NCBI GenBank assembly: GCA_009741485.1
Contig: CM019216.1
Location: 56,603,804-56,667,803 of the forward strand
Length of the DNA: 64,000 nt
DNA from: Malurus cyaneus samueli
Taxonomy: Eukaryota; Chordata; Aves; Passeriformes; Maluridae
Direction: 5' to 3'
Shown here: piece after piece, positions 60,946-64,000 of the stretch
Layout: the number at the start of each line of letters is the position of its first letter
Position numbering within the stretch: the stretch's first letter is position 1
Program-made: the position numbers and the translations under genes
The notes under the pieces: model-generated
The model's database searches: none
Seen by the model: only the letters and a program-made list of their open reading frames with translations
What the model was told of the DNA's origin: nothing

Positions 60946-63865
60946 CAAAGAATTCTTATTGCGACAAAAAAGATACTGTCGTTTGCTTTTAGATCTTGAA
61001 AAGACTTTTTCCGTGAGAATACGTTTTTTGCTATCATTCGGGGATTTGGGATCTATTCAGAGCACCGAGGAGCTAGAGAATAAAATGATTCTTGTCATTA
61101 ACATTCTTCTGCTTGCCATGTTAACGATGACACCACTTAAGGTTAAATCAGACTTGGTAATAAGTTTACTTGATGTAGACTGAAGTGTTTCAGGCTCTTA
61201 AAGAAAGATGCTTGAGACATGCATAGAGTGCAAAGCCACAGGTATGTTCGAGTGCCTCTTCTGCACACAGCGTTCTCCAAGTGGGTCAGTGCAGGGAAGC
61301 CGAGCTCAGTCTGGTATGCAGGAACACTCTGCCAGGCTGGGAGGAAATCTCCATGCCCAGAAAAGTGGGCTTAGAGGAATTGTGCCCTCAACAAGCAGAA
61401 AAAGTGCATCATATAAGGAGGAAAAGCAGGTTTTAGTTGAAACTGTCAGACTAGCTCTGTAAAACATCCCTTTTTTACCTCAAGTCGCGTGATGAAGTAG
61501 GAACATGATGCCCAGGGGTACATGGAGCAGATGTATGTGAAGGCAGAGCCATGCACTAGAGTCATGCAGTAAGCTGCTTTGGTGACTCAAAAAGCTACAG
61601 TAGTTTCTCAACTTAGTGAGTGCTGAATTTATTGACAGTCTTTAAAAAAGATCAGACTGTCATTCGTTTTTGCCTTTGTATTTTTAATTTGATTGTAAAA
61701 GTGGAAGTGCACTGAAATGTAGCATGAATGTGATGAGCAGGTTTTTCAAATGTGTGCATGCTGTTTTTCTTTGCTATTTTGATTAGCAATGCACAGCAAA
61801 AAAGCTAATGATGTGTTTACTTTGATTATTAATCAACATCACTGGGATGAAAAGTTACTGTTCTTCTCTCTGAGCTGTGAAGTGCATTGTTTTGTGTCTG
61901 TTTGTCTCTCAAGTGTTTCTGGAAGACCTGCTTTTCTTGCCCAAAAGTATTCGGAATTATGTTATTCTGCCAAACTAGGTTAATTCTTGAATAAGTCGAG
62001 TGCCATTTCAGGATGCTGTTTTCAGACTGTACTTGGATTTCAGACATACACCAGCCAGTCTCAGCTTTAGGTTGATCTGATTAGTTGTGACCTACACTAA
62101 ATATACAGCAGGCCATGTGCAAGAAGATTCAAAGGAGAAAAGGGTATGGTTTACATGTGATAAGCCATGCTGGGAGACAGCAAAACTGCAGAAGTTGGAT
62201 GAGATGTAGTTAATAATATCTGTGCAATCAAAACCCAGAGTCAGGTCTCAACAAATAAATTTTGTATACTAGCAGCTGGTCATTGCGCTCTTCTTGCTGA
62301 TGTTAAATCTTGTTATACTTGGAGATGAATCTTTATTTCATTTTTTAAACTAAATTGGGGATTCTCTTTTTTAAATTAGGGAGCAGAATTGACTTCTGAG
62401 AGAGAGTTTATATAGTTACCTGCAAGAGAGACTTCTCAATGGAAAAGTTTCCACTGACTTCATTAAGTAGTCATCAAATTCCCTTCCTCTGGGCTCTGGG
62501 AGCAAGATAAGCTACAGCAGTTACTGATGAAGAACTTGACAGAGTGACAGTCAATGTTGCTGTCACCAGGCTTGATGTAAAGGAACTGGGTACAATTCCT
62601 GTCCCTGGGAGAGCTTCCCATCATGGCCTGTAAACTGGGAGCTGCCTGTGATCTGCCTGTTCAACAGCACCATGGTTGTCAGGACACCCTACTCCCTCAG
62701 TGCCTAAGTTAACCTTTTTATGAAGCTTCTGTAAAGATACAACCTCTGATCAAAGACCCTTCATGTTTTTTTAAGATAATATATAGGACAGTGAGTTGAA
62801 ATCTATATAATGTATATATTAATAGCTAACACTGGATAATTCCTACCATCCCAAAGGATCCCAAAAGAACAAACACTCATCAGGGAACAGCTGCAAATCA
62901 AGGAAGGGAAAAATCAGTCAAATCATAAATCATGGTAAAAATAAGACTGAGGCAAAGGCATTTTGGGACTGAGGACAGCATGCTGATTTTATGTTTTTGA
63001 AAAAAAAAAATAGGATTTATTTTACATGTGTGCAACAGAAAAGACAACATATATTTTCGTCTTGTCCACAAAATAGATATGTAGTGGTATTCAATATATT
63101 TACTCCATGAAAAGGAAGATCTGAGTTGATCCAAGGAGCCTTTGAACAGCAGTCTCTGGGGAGGGTAAATTTTTCGAACCTGAAATTTAGACCATTAAGC
63201 CTGCAGGCTTTGCACATTACACATTATAAAATGCTGTTCCTTCTTTGCTCTCCTCCATGATTTTCTTAAGTGTGCATGTTATTAGCAAAACTTAGACAAA
63301 TGTTGATTGTACGAAGCAGACGGACTCCTCAGGTTTTTCATGTTGCTGCTGAGATTAATTCCAGCAGCCCAAGCTACCTACTGAAATTCAGGATTCCCTT
63401 CAGGGGGCAGTTGGGAGGACAGGGTGGGTGCTTTCGTTGTGCGAGTCACTGTGACCCTGATTTTTCAAGCGCCGTAGTAAAAGCATCTTGCATAAAATAT
63501 TTTACAGTGACAAATTATTTGTAAAATGGTGGATGAGCAAAGTGGTTTTTGTTTAGTGTGTGCACGAGCATCTCCACAAATGTCTTTCCTGCTTTGTCCT
63601 CAGTACAGCACATAAAATTTGCATCAGAGAGCATTATGCAAGGTTTGCATTAGGAAAGGTTGGATATTTCTTCCCCAGCTACCATCTGGGTAATCTGTCT
63701 GATCCTTCCCCAGATTCTAATTTATCAATGATAGATTATACGAATTTCAAGGCTAGGCAGTAGCAGAGGGAGGTTTAGGGGTGGGAAAAATTTAAACATT
63801 ATTGCATGCTATACATAGAGTGGATTTTGTAATATCAGAGAGAGAAGCAGAGGAGATTCAGCCAG

Positions 63866-63955
63866 TTAACCTAATAGCACAGCTGGTAAAACACTAGGGG
63901 GTCTGGGTTAAAACCTTAGCTAGGTCATTAGTTTCCATCTTCCCCAAAGCTATTC
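63866..63955 (+). mobile_element. tRNA-derived SINE relic, possibly MIR/CORE-SINE-like
   Basis: An A-box-like TAGCACAGCTGG (63875-63886) is followed by a B-box-like GGGTTAAAACC (63905-63915). Around the B-box a 5-bp stem (63903-63907 with 63915-63919, two G-T pairs) closes a 7-base loop, as in a tRNA T-arm. Five of seven acceptor positions pair (63869-63873 with 63921-63925). The anticodon arm is about 13 nt short, so it is not a working tRNA. The downstream 'tagctaggtca' and 'agtttcc' pieces resemble parts of the MIR consensus as I remember it. A lone tRNA pseudogene is the alternative. Confidence 0.45.
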
Positions 63956-64000
63956 ACATTGTGAAGAGAAGCAGTCAGACAAATAAACAGTGAGGAGACT

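Larger units (their letters stand above)
55827..64000 (+). other. ARID1B: 5' part of the ARID1B intron downstream of exon B
   Basis: The intron starts with the weak donor GTTTGT, and no acceptor leading into recognisable ARID1B sequence is seen before the window ends, so it exceeds 8.1 kb. It contains an AATAAA at 56382-56387, a stem-loop at 60896-60945, a pseudoknot-like repeat arrangement at 58873-58925, a possible conserved block near 59.85-60.18 kb and a tRNA-derived SINE-like relic near the end. The remaining sequence (56400-58860, 58930-59840, 60310-60890, 60950-63270) shows nothing I can name. Confidence 0.93.

Noticed and set aside
1..64000. CRISPR array, operon, phage or bacterial system
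   Set aside because: No spaced identical repeats, no ribosome-binding-site-led gene chains; the ARID1B exons and CR1 elements show a vertebrate nuclear genome.

Overview
The window is vertebrate nuclear DNA, almost certainly from a bird. It is AT-rich and CpG-poor, has no operon-like gene packing, and carries only three clear truncated CR1 LINE fragments in 64 kb. That low density of CR1 with no Alu, B1 or L1 is typical of avian genomes. I cannot name the species from the sequence.

Only two stretches can be defended as coding. Both are plus-strand internal exons of ARID1B, a subunit of the canonical BAF (SWI/SNF) chromatin-remodelling complex. Exon A (38591-38834) and exon B (55737-55826) are consecutive as far as can be seen. 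They have proper AG/GT boundaries and compatible phases (1 to 1), and they join across a split glycine codon. Together they encode a Ser/Pro/Gln-rich disordered part of the protein that lies N-terminal to the ARID DNA-binding domain.

Layout: 1-38590 is the 3' part of a very long intron with CR1 fragments at 1090-1335 (minus) and 12783-13057 (plus), an A/C-rich tract at 35545-35753, several perfect hairpins and several regulatory-looking blocks. 38591-38834 is exon A. 38835-55736 is a complete 16.9-kb intron with the longest CR1 fragment (43305-44250), a palindrome pair, a candidate poison exon and regulatory-looking blocks at about 40.6-41.0, 46.5-47.0 and 48.4-49.2 kb. 55737-55826 is exon B. 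55827-64000 is the start of the next intron and ends with a tRNA-derived SINE-like relic near 63.87-63.93 kb.

No rRNA, functional tRNA, CRISPR array, origin, operon or bacterial-type feature is present. The many other open frames of 60-150 codons are chance frames in intronic DNA. I did not find a clearly new biological system. The points most worth checking are the poison-exon candidate at 42077-42186, the excess of perfect 12-13-bp stem-loops and long palindromes, the weak donor and open read-through of exon B, the CpG knot at 33072-33123 and the SINE relic. The conserved-element candidates are judged by eye from composition and motif content and need alignment to confirm.
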